This document shows positions 34,831 to 43,107 of a DNA stretch of 64,000 nucleotides, in pieces. A program made the translations under genes and the position numbers. Location: positions 2,232,001 through 2,296,000 of the forward strand of contig NZ_LT629749.1 in assembly GCF_900105065.1 (NCBI RefSeq). Reading direction: 5' to 3'. Each line of letters starts with the position of its first letter. The first letter of the stretch is position 1. The notes beneath the pieces were generated by a model, which saw only the letters and a program-made list of their open reading frames with translations, was not told where the DNA came from and made no database searches. The stretch is from Friedmanniella luteola. GTDB taxonomy: Bacteria > Actinomycetota > Actinomycetes > Propionibacteriales > Propionibacteriaceae.

Positions 34831-35265
34831 ATGAGGACGTTGAGCTTGTTCTCCAAGACCAGAGACACGAACCTGGCCGCGCAGACGGCCTTCGGCGAGG
34901 CGGTGAACTCCGGCAGTCTGGCTTTCGATGACCTCGTGGCCGCGGACGCCGTAGACCATGACCCGGCTCCGAACCAGGTGGCCGGACCCGAGGGCTACCG
35001 CGCCATGTTCGGGGAGCTGCGCACCGCCTTCCCCGACCTGAAGGTCGAGGTCGATCACCTCGTGGCCGACGACGACGACGTCGCGTTCGCCTACACCCTG
35101 ACCGGTACCCATGCCGGGCCCTTCGAGGGTTTCCAGCCGACGGGCCGCTCGTTCCGCGTGCGCGGGATGCAGATCAGCCGTTTCTCCGACGGCAAGCTCG
35201 TCGAGCGGTGGGGCAGCAGCGACCAGCTCGGCATCCTCACCCAGCTCGGGCTTCCCACCAGCTGA
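34831..35265 (+). CDS. SnoaL-like/ester cyclase-family protein
   Basis: About 144 residues with the cone-shaped SnoaL/NTF2-like layout: LAFDDLVAADAVDHDP, GYRAMFGELRTAFPDLKVEV, VAFAYTLTGTHAGPFEGF, then GMQISRFSDGKLVERWGSSD. Relatives include polyketide cyclases and many uncharacterised small-molecule enzymes. ATG at 34831 is used, but the purine-rich AAAGG abuts it; a TTG at 34840 with GAGGA upstream is an alternative. First gene of the cargo operon opposite TetR. Confidence 0.85.
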   Translation: MRTLSLFSKTRDTNLAAQTAFGEAVNSGSLAFDDLVAADAVDHDPAPNQVAGPEGYRAMFGELRTAFPDLKVEVDHLVADDDDVAFAYTLTGTHAGPFEGFQPTGRSFRVRGMQISRFSDGKLVERWGSSDQLGILTQLGLPTS

Positions 35266-35300
35266 CCACCCGCTACCGTCCACGCGAACAGGGGACTCCC

Positions 35301-35771
35301 ATGTCTGCAGGATTTCTCCGGGGCGCCGCAGCCGGCGCCGCCGGTACCACCGTGCTGAACGCCGTGACCTACCTCGACATGGTCCTCCGCGGCCGACCCA
35401 GCAGCAGCACGCCCGAGCAGCTCGTCGAGACCGCAGCCGGCAAAGCCGGCGTACGCATCCCCGGCGATGAAGACACCCGGCAGAACCGACTCCAAGGACT
35501 GGGCCCGTTGTCCGGCATCGCGGTCGGCACAGCGGTCGGGGCCGCGGCCGGGATCGTCGGGCATCTCCTGAGCCGCACCGGACGAAGCCTGCCCGCACCG
35601 GTAGCTGTGCTGCTGATCAGCGGCGGCGCCATGGCGGCCTCCGACGTCCCGCTCAAGACGTTCGGCATCAGCGACCCCGGGACCTGGGCGGCGCAGGACT
35701 GGGCCGCCGACGTCGTCCCTCACCTCGCCTACGGACTCGCGACCTACGCGACCCTGAGGAGCATGGGGTGA
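35301..35771 (+). CDS. Small Gly/Ala-rich membrane protein of unknown function
   Basis: 156 residues, not recognised. Hydrophobic segments at about 4-22 (RGAAAGAAGTTVLNAVTY), 72-92 (SGIAVGTAVGAAAGIVGHLL) and 100-118 (PVAVLLISGGAMAASDVP) suggest membrane association. It lies 35 nt after the SnoaL-like gene and its stop overlaps the start of the broken gene at 35768 by 4 nt, so all belong to one operon. Confidence 0.65.
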   Translation: MSAGFLRGAAAGAAGTTVLNAVTYLDMVLRGRPSSSTPEQLVETAAGKAGVRIPGDEDTRQNRLQGLGPLSGIAVGTAVGAAAGIVGHLLSRTGRSLPAPVAVLLISGGAMAASDVPLKTFGISDPGTWAAQDWAADVVPHLAYGLATYATLRSMG

Positions 35772-35923
35772 CCACGACCACGTCCGGCGCCGACCAGCCC
35801 CTCGGCGATCCCGCCGGTGAACTGGAGACGGTGCACCTGTTCACCGGCGGCGCCATGCCGACCGGGTCAGCGTCTCCCACACCGGCCTGATCTTCGTCAA
35901 CTTCCCGAAGTGGGGCCGACCAC
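35768..35923 (+). pseudogene. Fragment of a royal-jelly/SMP-30-like protein
   Basis: Frame 1 from the GTG reads GELETVHLFTGGAMPTG then stops at 35888. Shifting frame near 35863 continues VSVSHTGLIFVNFPKWG, the typical N-terminal stretch of major-royal-jelly-protein/SMP-30-like beta propellers. One lost G in a GGGG run explains the shift. The gene is cut off after the WG and joins the leader of the hydrolase gene. Confidence 0.6.
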
Positions 35924-35951
35924 CAACCACCACCTCGAGAACAGGACACCC

Positions 35952-36757
35952 ATGACCGAGATCACCGCCCACCACGGGCTCTTTAAAGACACCCACCTGC
36001 ACGTCGACGACACCGGCGGCTCTGGCCGACCGGTCGTGCTGGTCCACGGCTGGCCCCTCTCCGGCGAGTCCTGGTCCGAGCAGCCATCACCTATGACCGA
36101 CGCGGCTTCGGACGCAGCGACAAGACGCTCACCGGCTACAGCTACGGCACCCTCACCGAGGACCTCCACGCTTTGCTCACCGAACTCGACCTCACCGACG
36201 TCACCCTGGTCGGCTTCTCCATGGGCGGTGGAGAGGCCGCCCGCTACTTCACCACTTACGGCAACGAGCGGCTCCGCAGCGTCGTCTTCGCCGCGGCGGT
36301 CCCGCCCTACCTGATGAAGACCGGCGACAACCCCGACGGCCCCCTGGAGAAGTCTCAGGCCGCGGAGATAACCGCCCAGCTCACCGCGAACCAGGAGAAG
36401 TTCTACGACCAGTTCACCACCGAGTTCTTTTCCTCCAAGGGCGTTCTCCGGGTCAGCGAGCAGCAGCGCCAGGAGGCGCTCGCCCTCTGCTTGCAGGCCG
36501 ACAAGAAGGCTGCGCTCGCCTGCCTGAACGCCTTCGGAACCACCGACTTCCGCGACGACCTCACGAAAGTGTCGATCCCCACCCTCGTCCTGCACGGCTC
36601 CGCCGACGCCACTGTCCCCTTCGCCGGGTCCGGCGCCCGCACCCACGCCGCCATCCCCGGCAGCCAGCTGCACGTCATCGAGGGCGCCCCGCACGGCTGC
36701 AACGTCAGCCACGCCGAGGAGTTCAACCGGGCACTGATCGACTTCCTCGGCAACTAA
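35952..36757 (+). pseudogene. Broken alpha/beta hydrolase (non-haem haloperoxidase-like)
   Basis: Two frames together give a whole family member. The first reads MTEITAHHGLFKDTHLHVDD and VVLVHGWPLSGESWSEQ. From 36086 the second frame gives ITYDRRGFGRSDK, the nucleophile elbow LVGFSMGGGEA, HGSADATVP with the acid, and GAPHGCN with the His. About ten residues normally lying between SWSEQ and ITYDRR are missing, so a small out-of-frame deletion at about 36084 inactivated it. An internal restart could give only the C-terminal part, without the oxyanion-hole region. Confidence 0.8.
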
Positions 36758-36777
36758 CCGCCCGCCCTCCGCAGTTG

Positions 36778-36809
36778 CCCCGGCACCACCCACCCGACCG
36801 GTGCCGGGG
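36778..36809. terminator. Terminator of the cargo operon
   Basis: CCCCGGCACC (36778-36787) pairs perfectly with GGTGCCGGGG (36800-36809) around a 12-nt loop, 21 nt past the hydrolase stop. Confidence 0.7.
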
Positions 36810-37115
36810 CCCTGGCAGGTTCGCCGACCACCGCAAGACCCCCAAAGCGGTTACGACTTTCCTCACTGGTTCAAGAGCCTCGCTGCGCTCGGCTGCCCGG
36901 CTCCGCGTGTCCTCGCTGCGCTGCGGGCCGCTACGCCGGGCTGACTGCAGAGGGGGCGGAAGTCGGCACGCCCCGCCGACAAGTGTCCGGCCTCCACGAT
37001 GAACCTCAAGGCCGCTACGCGTCGCTACGCGATCGGGCAAGCCCGAGCCTTGACCCCCACCGTTCCGGCCGGATCTGGCAGCTACGGGGCGGCCCGGAGG
37101 AGTGAGCCAGAACGA

Positions 37116-37133
37116 CGGACCAACTACGGACCA
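37116..37133. repeat. Possible integrase arm-type site, right copy
   Basis: Exact copy of the 18-nt CGGACCAACTACGGACCA found at 30935-30952, 85 nt inside attR. Confidence 0.5.
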
Positions 37134-37218
37134 GACCCCCGAGATGCAGCGCACATCAACGGTCACCCACGGACACCAGCGAGAGGTGTCCCAGGCTCAA
37201 AGGCCCGCCCAGCCCGAT

Positions 37219-37300
37219 CTGGGGGTCAAGGGGTCGCAGGTTCAAATCCTGTCAGCCCGACCGACGAGGCTCCGACCAGAACACCTGGTCGGAGCCTTTC
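37219..37300 (+). repeat. attR of the integrated element
   Basis: Second copy of the 82-nt repeat. It holds the 3' part of tRNA-Pro from the anticodon loop plus the duplicated 14-bp terminator stem. The upstream half of the tRNA is absent, so this is a remnant and not a second gene. Distance from attL start is 6414 nt. Confidence 0.9.
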
Positions 37301-37391
37301 CCGTCCCCCCGCGGCCGTCCTCGACCAGGGTCGGTGCCGGCGACCTCGCCCCCTGGCGGGGCCCGTGTCGCCGTCCCCTCGTGGAGCACAG

Positions 37392-38465
37392 TCAGGGCAG
37401 TCGCGGGAGCACCAGCTCCTCGACCATGGCCAGCTGGTCGGCAGGTTCGAGTGGCGGATCCGATGGCCGGGTCGAGATCGCCACGACCAGTTCTCGGGCC
37501 GGCACGACCAGGACGAGCTGGCCGAACCTCCCGACCGCGCTGTAGGCGTCCAGGCCGGCGACGGGAGTCACCCACCACAGGTAGCCGTACCCGTAGTCCT
37601 CCACCGGCAGGTCAGCCTGCCGGCTGGTGGCCAGTGTCACGAAGTCGTCCTCGAGCAGGCGCCGGCCCCCCCGCACTCCACCCTCGCGGTACAACTCCCC
37701 CACCGCCACCAGGTCGCGAGCGGTGAGCTGGAGGCCATATCCTCCGCCGACGAGCCCGTCCCCATCGGTCAGCCAGGCGAAGTCCCCGTTGCCCGCTCCG
37801 CTGAGGAGCAAGCCTCGCGTCGCTGGTTCGGTGTCGATGCCCAACGGCTCGAAGAGCCGCTCGCGGGCGTACGCCAGCGGAGACATCCCGGTGCGCTCGC
37901 GCAGCACCGCCGCGAGCAGATGCGGTCCGCCGTCGTTGTAGTTCACCTCCTGGCCCGGCGATCGCTCGGGCGTCAGTTCCAGCAGGGCCGCGACGTAGCC
38001 CGGGCGTCCGGGGTCGATCCGGTCGACCTGCTCGGGGGTGTGACCGCTCGTCATGGTCAGCAGCTGCCGCACGGTGACCCGTCGGGTCGGCGGACTCATC
38101 AACGACCGCTGTCGGGGAAGCAGCTCGCCCAGGGTCTGGTCCAGGCTGAGTAGGCCGTCACCGGCGGCGATGCCGATCAGCGTGGCGATCACGCTCTTGG
38201 TCACCGAGAAGACGTCGGCCCGCTCCTCGGGCTCGCTGAAGTAGTACCGCTCGGCGACCAGCTCACCGCGGTGACTGACCAGCACGGCACGGGTGTTCAG
38301 CCACGGACCAGTACTGGTCCCCACGAACTGGTCGAGGGCCGAGCCGAGATCGGACGACGAGTGCGTCGGCGAGCCGGTCGGGGGCGGGCCGGGCTTCCTG
38401 GTCCCGCACGCCGGCAGCACCGTCAACAGGATGACCAGGAGCACCGCCGACAGGCGACGTGCCAT
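37392..38465 (-). CDS. Beta-lactamase-like serine hydrolase lipoprotein
   Basis: 357 residues. The N terminus (MARRLSAVLLVILLTVLPAC) is a lipoprotein signal with lipobox LPAC. The class C/EstB-type serine hydrolase domain has SVTKS (Ser-x-x-Lys nucleophile), VNYNDGGPHLL (Tyr-x-Asn motif) and late YGYLWWV. It is probably a membrane-anchored esterase or peptidase rather than an antibiotic-resistance enzyme. GGAGGGG precedes the ATG. It lies just outside attR, so it belongs to the chromosome. Confidence 0.88.
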   Translation of the reverse strand: MARRLSAVLLVILLTVLPACGTRKPGPPPTGSPTHSSSDLGSALDQFVGTSTGPWLNTRAVLVSHRGELVAERYYFSEPEERADVFSVTKSVIATLIGIAAGDGLLSLDQTLGELLPRQRSLMSPPTRRVTVRQLLTMTSGHTPEQVDRIDPGRPGYVAALLELTPERSPGQEVNYNDGGPHLLAAVLRERTGMSPLAYARERLFEPLGIDTEPATRGLLLSGAGNGDFAWLTDGDGLVGGGYGLQLTARDLVAVGELYREGGVRGGRRLLEDDFVTLATSRQADLPVEDYGYGYLWWVTPVAGLDAYSAVGRFGQLVLVVPARELVVAISTRPSDPPLEPADQLAMVEELVLPRLP

Positions 38466-38665
38466 CACGCCCCTCCACCCCCCTCGCGCGACCGACGAGA
38501 AAATCGTCCTCCCCTGGACGGCTTGCTGCCAAGGCGCTGGAGAGGGAGCGGCGCTCCAGCCGGCCGAGGTCCGTCGCGCGGGGTCCGGGCGACCCTCGGC
38601 GCAGGATCCGCGGCTCCTGGTCGAGCGGGATGTTGCGATGGCCGTGGAGGTGACAACCTGAGTCG

Positions 38666-39457
38666 GTGGACGACCGGGAACGACTGCGGACGACGTTCGA
38701 CCAGGCTGCGGACCTGTACCAGGACGCCCGTCCCGACTACCCGCCGCGACTGTTCGACCGGCTGGTCGACGTCGCCGGCCTGCACCGGGGCGATCCCGTG
38801 CTCGAGGTGGGGGCGGGGCCGGGCAAAGCCACCCTGCCGCTGGCACGGCGTGGACTGCGCATCACCGCCCTGGAACCCGGTCCTGCGCTAGCCGCTCAGG
38901 CCCGCCGCAACCTGACCGGCTACCCGGTGGAGGTCGTCGAGTCCCGATTCGAGGACTGGACCGGCCCGCCGGCGGCGTTCGCCGCGGTGGTCGCGGCCAC
39001 GGCCTGGCACTGGGTCGACCCCGACCGCCGGTACCAGCGGGCAGCTGACGCGCTGCGGCCGGGAGGTCACCTCGCCGTGTGGGCCGCGCAGCACGTCTTC
39101 CCGGTCGACGGGGACCCCTTCTTCGCTGACCTGCAGGAGGTGTACGACGGCATCGGCGGAGCTCCCCCTGACGGGGCGCCGCAGCCGGCGCCTGGTGAGC
39201 TCGAGGAGCAGACGGCCGAGATCGAGGAGTCCGGCCGGTTCGACGTCGTCGCTGTCGAGCACCTCGACTGGACCGTCGACTACACCGCCGAGGCCTACCT
39301 CGACCTGCTGCGCACGTTCTCCGGCCACCTGGCCATGGCACCACGGGACCGGGAACACCTGTTCAGCGAGATCCGGCGACGCGTCGTAGGCAGGCCCAGC
39401 GGCACGGTACGCCGCGGCTGGGGAACCGTCCTCCACATCGCCCGAAGACGCTCGTGA
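38666..39457 (+). CDS. Class I SAM-dependent methyltransferase
   Basis: 263 residues. Motif I is VLEVGAGPGKATLPLA. The acidic post-I is ALEPGPALAA, and AWHWVDPDRRYQRAADALRPGG with HLAVWAAQH carry the later motifs of Methyltransf_11/25-type enzymes. The start is GTG at 38666 with no ribosome-binding site; a CAACCT lies 6 nt before it, so it may be leaderless. The substrate is unknown. Confidence 0.85.
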   Translation: MDDRERLRTTFDQAADLYQDARPDYPPRLFDRLVDVAGLHRGDPVLEVGAGPGKATLPLARRGLRITALEPGPALAAQARRNLTGYPVEVVESRFEDWTGPPAAFAAVVAATAWHWVDPDRRYQRAADALRPGGHLAVWAAQHVFPVDGDPFFADLQEVYDGIGGAPPDGAPQPAPGELEEQTAEIEESGRFDVVAVEHLDWTVDYTAEAYLDLLRTFSGHLAMAPRDREHLFSEIRRRVVGRPSGTVRRGWGTVLHIARRRS

Positions 39458-40107
39458 CGACCCGGCGCCGCACCCGGCCCGTCATCGGCAGGGTCCTCGG
39501 CTGACGGTCGGCCACTGCACACGAGCCCTCCCCGGCGGGCCGTCGCTGGCGGCCGTCGGCGATGTCGCGCGGCTGGTGCGAACGCGGCGCGGAGGCCCCG
39601 CGAAGCCCAGGGTGAGCGCCAGGGGGGTCAGAGGATGAGCGTCCACCCGGGCGAGGCTCGCACGCTGGTGGGGTGCGTGGCCGTCGTCACCGGGGCCGGC
39701 CGGTCCTGGTGATCGCCGAAGGACTGGTGCCCTGACCCGACCGAGGCTGGTGCGCGGCGGCTGCTGACGGGCGTCGTCGACGGCTTCCCGACCGGCCAGA
39801 TCCACTCGGCGGCGCTGGCCGGCTGACCCGCGGCTGGCTTACGTCGACGGGGCGCCGCTGGACGACTCGCCGGTGCTGCTGGCCAGGGCACCTGCGACCA
39901 CCCGGCGCGTGTGCCGGCTGGTGAACCTCCCGCCCGGATTCACGCGCACGGCCGCATCGCGCGGTTTCGGTTCTAGCACGCCGGAGCGTCGGCACCGGCG
40001 GCGCTCGGTGCGGTGGCGGCTGCGGGCCGGGACCATGGGAAGGTCAGGTCTGTCGTTGCCCGAGACCCCGCCGCTCGCCGAGAGCCGGCGGCCTCCGAAG
40101 GAGCCCC
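39458..40107. other. 650-nt stretch without an intact gene
   Basis: I see only scraps. On the plus strand near 39637-39712 an ATG opens GEARTLVGCVAVVTGAGR before a stop, resembling the first strand and Gly-rich loop of a short-chain dehydrogenase. The rest has scattered stops in every frame. Probably a decayed region before the deformylase promoter. Confidence 0.45.
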
Positions 40108-40662
40108 ATGGCCATCAGACCGATCCGACTCTTCGGTGACCCGATCCTGCGGCAGAAGGCCACGCCCGTCCTCGACTTCGACAAGGAGCTGCGCGACCTG
40201 GTCCGGGATCTCACCGACACGATGATCGACGCGAACGGCGGCGGCATCGCGGCACCGCAGATCGGCGTGGGCCTGCGCGTGTTCACCTACGTCGTGGAGG
40301 GGGAGATCGGCCACGTGGTCAACCCGCTGGTCGAGGTCGTCGGAGACGACGAGCAGGTCGGTCAGGAAGGCTGCCTCTCGATCCCGGGACTCCCCTTCGA
40401 CTGCCGCCGCCACCTCCGGGTGGTCACCACCGGCTTCACGATGCACGGGGAGCCGTTGCGCGTCGAGGGGCACGGCCGGCTCTCGGTCATCATCGAGCAC
40501 GAGACCGACCACCTCGACGGCATCCTGTTCGTCGACCGGCTCGACCCCCGGACCCGAGAGGCTGCCGAAGCCGCGATCCGCGAGGCCGAGTGGAGCGGTG
40601 GCGTCGTGCCTGAGATCCGCTTGAGCCCGCACGCTCCCCTCCGCGCGGCCCGGCAGCGGTAG
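40108..40662 (+). CDS. def: Peptide deformylase
   Basis: 184 residues. All three family motifs are present: GGGIAAPQ (motif 1), EGCLS (motif 2, Cys metal ligand) and IIEHETDHLDG (motif 3, two His ligands and the catalytic Glu). It removes the N-formyl group from nascent proteins. AAGGAG precedes the ATG. It is alone here, not with fmt, so it may be a second copy; the window cannot tell. Confidence 0.96.
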   Translation: MAIRPIRLFGDPILRQKATPVLDFDKELRDLVRDLTDTMIDANGGGIAAPQIGVGLRVFTYVVEGEIGHVVNPLVEVVGDDEQVGQEGCLSIPGLPFDCRRHLRVVTTGFTMHGEPLRVEGHGRLSVIIEHETDHLDGILFVDRLDPRTREAAEAAIREAEWSGGVVPEIRLSPHAPLRAARQR

Positions 40663-41027
40663 CGGGACCGCTCAACCGCAGCGGTGACCACCTCACACCC
40701 CGCGCTGCGGCCGTGGGCTCCCCTCTCCCGGCGTGCAGGCGGCCTCGTCCGTCTCTCGGTCGAGCAGGGCGATGGAGCGGCCTGGTCGGATCGCGGTCGG
40801 GTGGCGGCGCCCCGGCTGGTCGTCCACGGGGCGGAGGCGGACCCCCGCGGGGTGGGCGAGGAGGCCGGTCGGACGACACTCCGGCCCGACCGCACACCGG
40901 GTTCGGTGATGAGCACAGGCTCGAGGTGTGGGGCACGAACGACGCCAGCCAGGCGAGCGCCTGACGTGCACACCGATCGACTCCCGCCGGCAGGAGAGTC
41001 GAGCGCTCGAGCCCCTTCTCGAGGCTC
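40663..41027. other. 365-nt stretch without a supported gene
   Basis: Reading frames here lack family features. Near 40999-41031 CTCGAGCC and TTCTCGAGG form part of an imperfect hairpin before the end of the reductase gene, possibly a terminator. Confidence 0.4.
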
Positions 41028-42083
41028 CTAGGTGAGCTCGCGGATGACCTGGTCGCTGCAGTCGACGTAGCGGTCGCGCTGCTTCGCGCCGAACGGCCCG
41101 TAGGGGTAGTCGTCGGGCGAGGGGGCGCTCACCTCGTCGAGGCGCTGGGTGGCGGCCCGGTCGAGGACGAGGTCGGCGCCGGCGAGGTTCTCCTCGAGCT
41201 GGTCGAGGTTGCTCGCCGCGATGATCGGGGCCGTCACCGAGGGCTGGTTGGTGACCCAGCTGAGGGCGACCTGGCTGGGGGTGGCGCCGATCGAGGCCGC
41301 GATGGCGCGGACGGCCTCGAGGGTGTCCCAGTTCTGCTGCTCGGCCACGAGCAGCCGCAGCGTGCGGTTGTAGAAGGCGCTGTCCGCCCCCATCCGGGCT
41401 CCGCTGGGCGGCTTCGTGTCCCGCTCGTACTTGCCGGTGAGGAAGCCGCTGGCCAGCGGGGACCAGGGCAGCAGGCCGATGTCGTTGTGCAGCGCCGCGG
41501 GGATGACCTCGTACTCGTTCTCGCGGCAGACGAGGCTGTACTGCTGCTGCAGGGTGACCGGGAGCTGGCACCCCATCGCGGCGGCGGTGGAGAGGGTGAG
41601 CTGCAGCTGCCAGCCGGTGAAGTTGGACAGCCCGATGTAGTGGATCTTGCCGGCACGGACGGCGTCGTCGAGGAAGCCGAGGGTCTCCTCGATCGGGGTG
41701 AGGGGATCCCAGCCGTGCACCTGGTAGGGGTCGACCCGCTCCAGGCCGAGGCGACGCAGCGATGCGCTCAGGGCGCGGTCGAGGTTGCGGCGGCCGGTGC
41801 CGTTCTCGTTGACGTCCGGGCCGGTTCCGAAGCGGGCCTTGGTGGCCAGCACGACGCGGTCGGTGACGTCGGCCGGGCGGCTGGCGAACCAGCGTCCGAG
41901 CAGCTCCTCCGACGTCCCGGCTCCGTAGCCGTTCGCCGTGTCGACGAGGTTGCCACCGGCCTCCACGAAGCGGTCGAGGATGGCCAAGGAGTCGCTCTCC
42001 TCGACCTTGGCGCCGAACTCCATGGCGCCGAGGGCGAGGTTGGACACGCTGGTCCCGGTCCTGGCGAGCTTGCGGTACTTCAT
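41028..42083 (-). CDS. Aldo/keto reductase
   Basis: 351 residues with the AKR barrel and its catalytic tetrad: Asp48 (NLVDTANGYG), Tyr53, Lys82 (LATKAR) and His123 (QVHGWDP). NADPH-site elements are IIAASNLDQLEENL near the C terminus. It reduces aldehydes or ketones in the cytoplasm. The ATG overlaps the SDR stop (ATGA), so the two are translated together as an operon controlled from the divergent XRE gene. Confidence 0.92.
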   Translation of the reverse strand: MKYRKLARTGTSVSNLALGAMEFGAKVEESDSLAILDRFVEAGGNLVDTANGYGAGTSEELLGRWFASRPADVTDRVVLATKARFGTGPDVNENGTGRRNLDRALSASLRRLGLERVDPYQVHGWDPLTPIEETLGFLDDAVRAGKIHYIGLSNFTGWQLQLTLSTAAAMGCQLPVTLQQQYSLVCRENEYEVIPAALHNDIGLLPWSPLASGFLTGKYERDTKPPSGARMGADSAFYNRTLRLLVAEQQNWDTLEAVRAIAASIGATPSQVALSWVTNQPSVTAPIIAASNLDQLEENLAGADLVLDRAATQRLDEVSAPSPDDYPYGPFGAKQRDRYVDCSDQVIRELT

Positions 42084-42982
42084 GCCCTGGTCTCCTGGTG
42101 CGTGAGCCGCTCAGGTGCGGCGGGGTCGTCGTCGTGGTCGAGGTGGGAGGAGAGCTCCCGGTGCGCGTCGGCCTGGACGAGGAGGTCCCGCGCCTTCCGC
42201 TCGACCGCGGCCACGGCGTCGGCGCCGGCGATCCAGCGCTGCGGCGGCTCGTCGAGAGCCATCAGCTGCACGAGCGCGCGGCCGAGCTTGGCGGGGTCGC
42301 CGCCCTGCTGGCCGTTCATCGCCTTCCACGCGGCGATCGTCTGCTCGGTGCGGTCGGCGTAGTCGTCGAGCGAGAGCTCGGGCCAGATCGACGACGCGCC
42401 CTCGACGAGCAGCTCGGTGCGGAAGAAGCCGGGCTCGACGATCGTGGTGGAGATGTTGTACGGGGCGAGGTCGAAGCGCAGCGACTCCATCCAGCCCTCC
42501 AGGGCGAACTTGGAGGCGGCGTAGGCCGCGACGAACTCGCCGCCGATGATCCCGGCTGTCGAGGTGACGGTGACGACCCGGCCGCTGCGCTGGGCCCGCA
42601 TGACCGGGAGCACGGCCCGCGTGACGTTCAGGGGGCCGAAGAAGTTGGTCTCCATCTGGGCCCGGAACTGGGCGTCGCTGATCTCCTCGAAGTAGCCGGC
42701 GTAGAAGTTGCCGGCGTTGTTGACCAGGGTGTCGATCCGGCCGAAACGCTCGACGGCAGCGTCGACGGCGGACGGCGCGGCTGCGGCGTCGGTGATGTCG
42801 AGGGAGAGGGCGAGCAGGTCGTCGTGCTCACCGAGGGCGGCCGTGACCCGGCCGGCGTCGCGGGCGGTGCCGACGACCCGGTGGCCGGCCTCGAGGGCCG
42901 CCGTGGCCAGCTCGATGCCCAGGCCGCGTGCAGCGCCGGTGATGAACCAGACGGCCGGGGTGGTGGGTGTGGTGTCGATCAT
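42080..42982 (-). CDS. Short-chain dehydrogenase/reductase
   Basis: 300 residues from the ATG at 42982, chosen because AGGAAGGCACC precedes it and the Rossmann strand follows. Motifs: FITGAARGLG (cofactor loop), LVNNAGNFY, the Ser in VTSTAGIIGG and the YAASK catalytic pair. TARDAG at the second strand favours NADP(H). The product is unknown. Operon partner of the aldo/keto reductase through a 4-nt overlap. Confidence 0.93.
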   Translation of the reverse strand: MIDTTPTTPAVWFITGAARGLGIELATAALEAGHRVVGTARDAGRVTAALGEHDDLLALSLDITDAAAAPSAVDAAVERFGRIDTLVNNAGNFYAGYFEEISDAQFRAQMETNFFGPLNVTRAVLPVMRAQRSGRVVTVTSTAGIIGGEFVAAYAASKFALEGWMESLRFDLAPYNISTTIVEPGFFRTELLVEGASSIWPELSLDDYADRTEQTIAAWKAMNGQQGGDPAKLGRALVQLMALDEPPQRWIAGADAVAAVERKARDLLVQADAHRELSSHLDHDDDPAAPERLTHQETRA

Positions 42983-43038
42983 GAGTGGTGCCTTCCTGGA
43001 GTGGTGTCCCCCAGTCAAGGCGAGCGACCACGTCGGAG

Positions 43039-43074
43039 GGAGTCACTGCCGAGGGGGTCAATGCCCGTGACTCC
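43039..43074. promoter_or_regulatory. GGAGTCAC/GTGACTCC dyad in the SDR-XRE divergent promoter
   Basis: Arms GGAGTCAC (43039-43046) and GTGACTCC (43067-43074) are perfect inverted repeats 20 nt apart. They sit between the SDR start (42982) and the XRE start (43108), so they are a candidate operator of the XRE protein. Confidence 0.45.
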
Positions 43075-43094
43075 CCGGACTGCGACCGGACATC

Positions 43095-43100
43095 TAGGTT
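43095..43100 (+). promoter_or_regulatory. -10 box for the leaderless XRE gene
   Basis: TAGGTT ends 7 nt before the ATG at 43108, with no Shine-Dalgarno between. Confidence 0.5.
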
Positions 43101-43107
43101 CGACGCC

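Larger units (their letters stand above)
36758..37218. other. Gene-free right end of the integrated element
   Basis: No gene is supported in this stretch. It holds the terminator at 36778, short Arg-rich repeats of GCTACGC around 37013-37032, and the right-hand 18-nt repeat at 37116. The stretch ends at attR. Confidence 0.6.

Noticed and set aside
37219-37255. A second tRNA-Pro
   Set aside because: Only the 3' part from the anticodon loop is present; the acceptor 5' arm and D arm are missing. It is attR.
40684-41031. A 115-codon frame between the deformylase and reductase genes
   Set aside because: It has no ribosome-binding site or recognisable motif, and its composition is that of a random high-GC frame.
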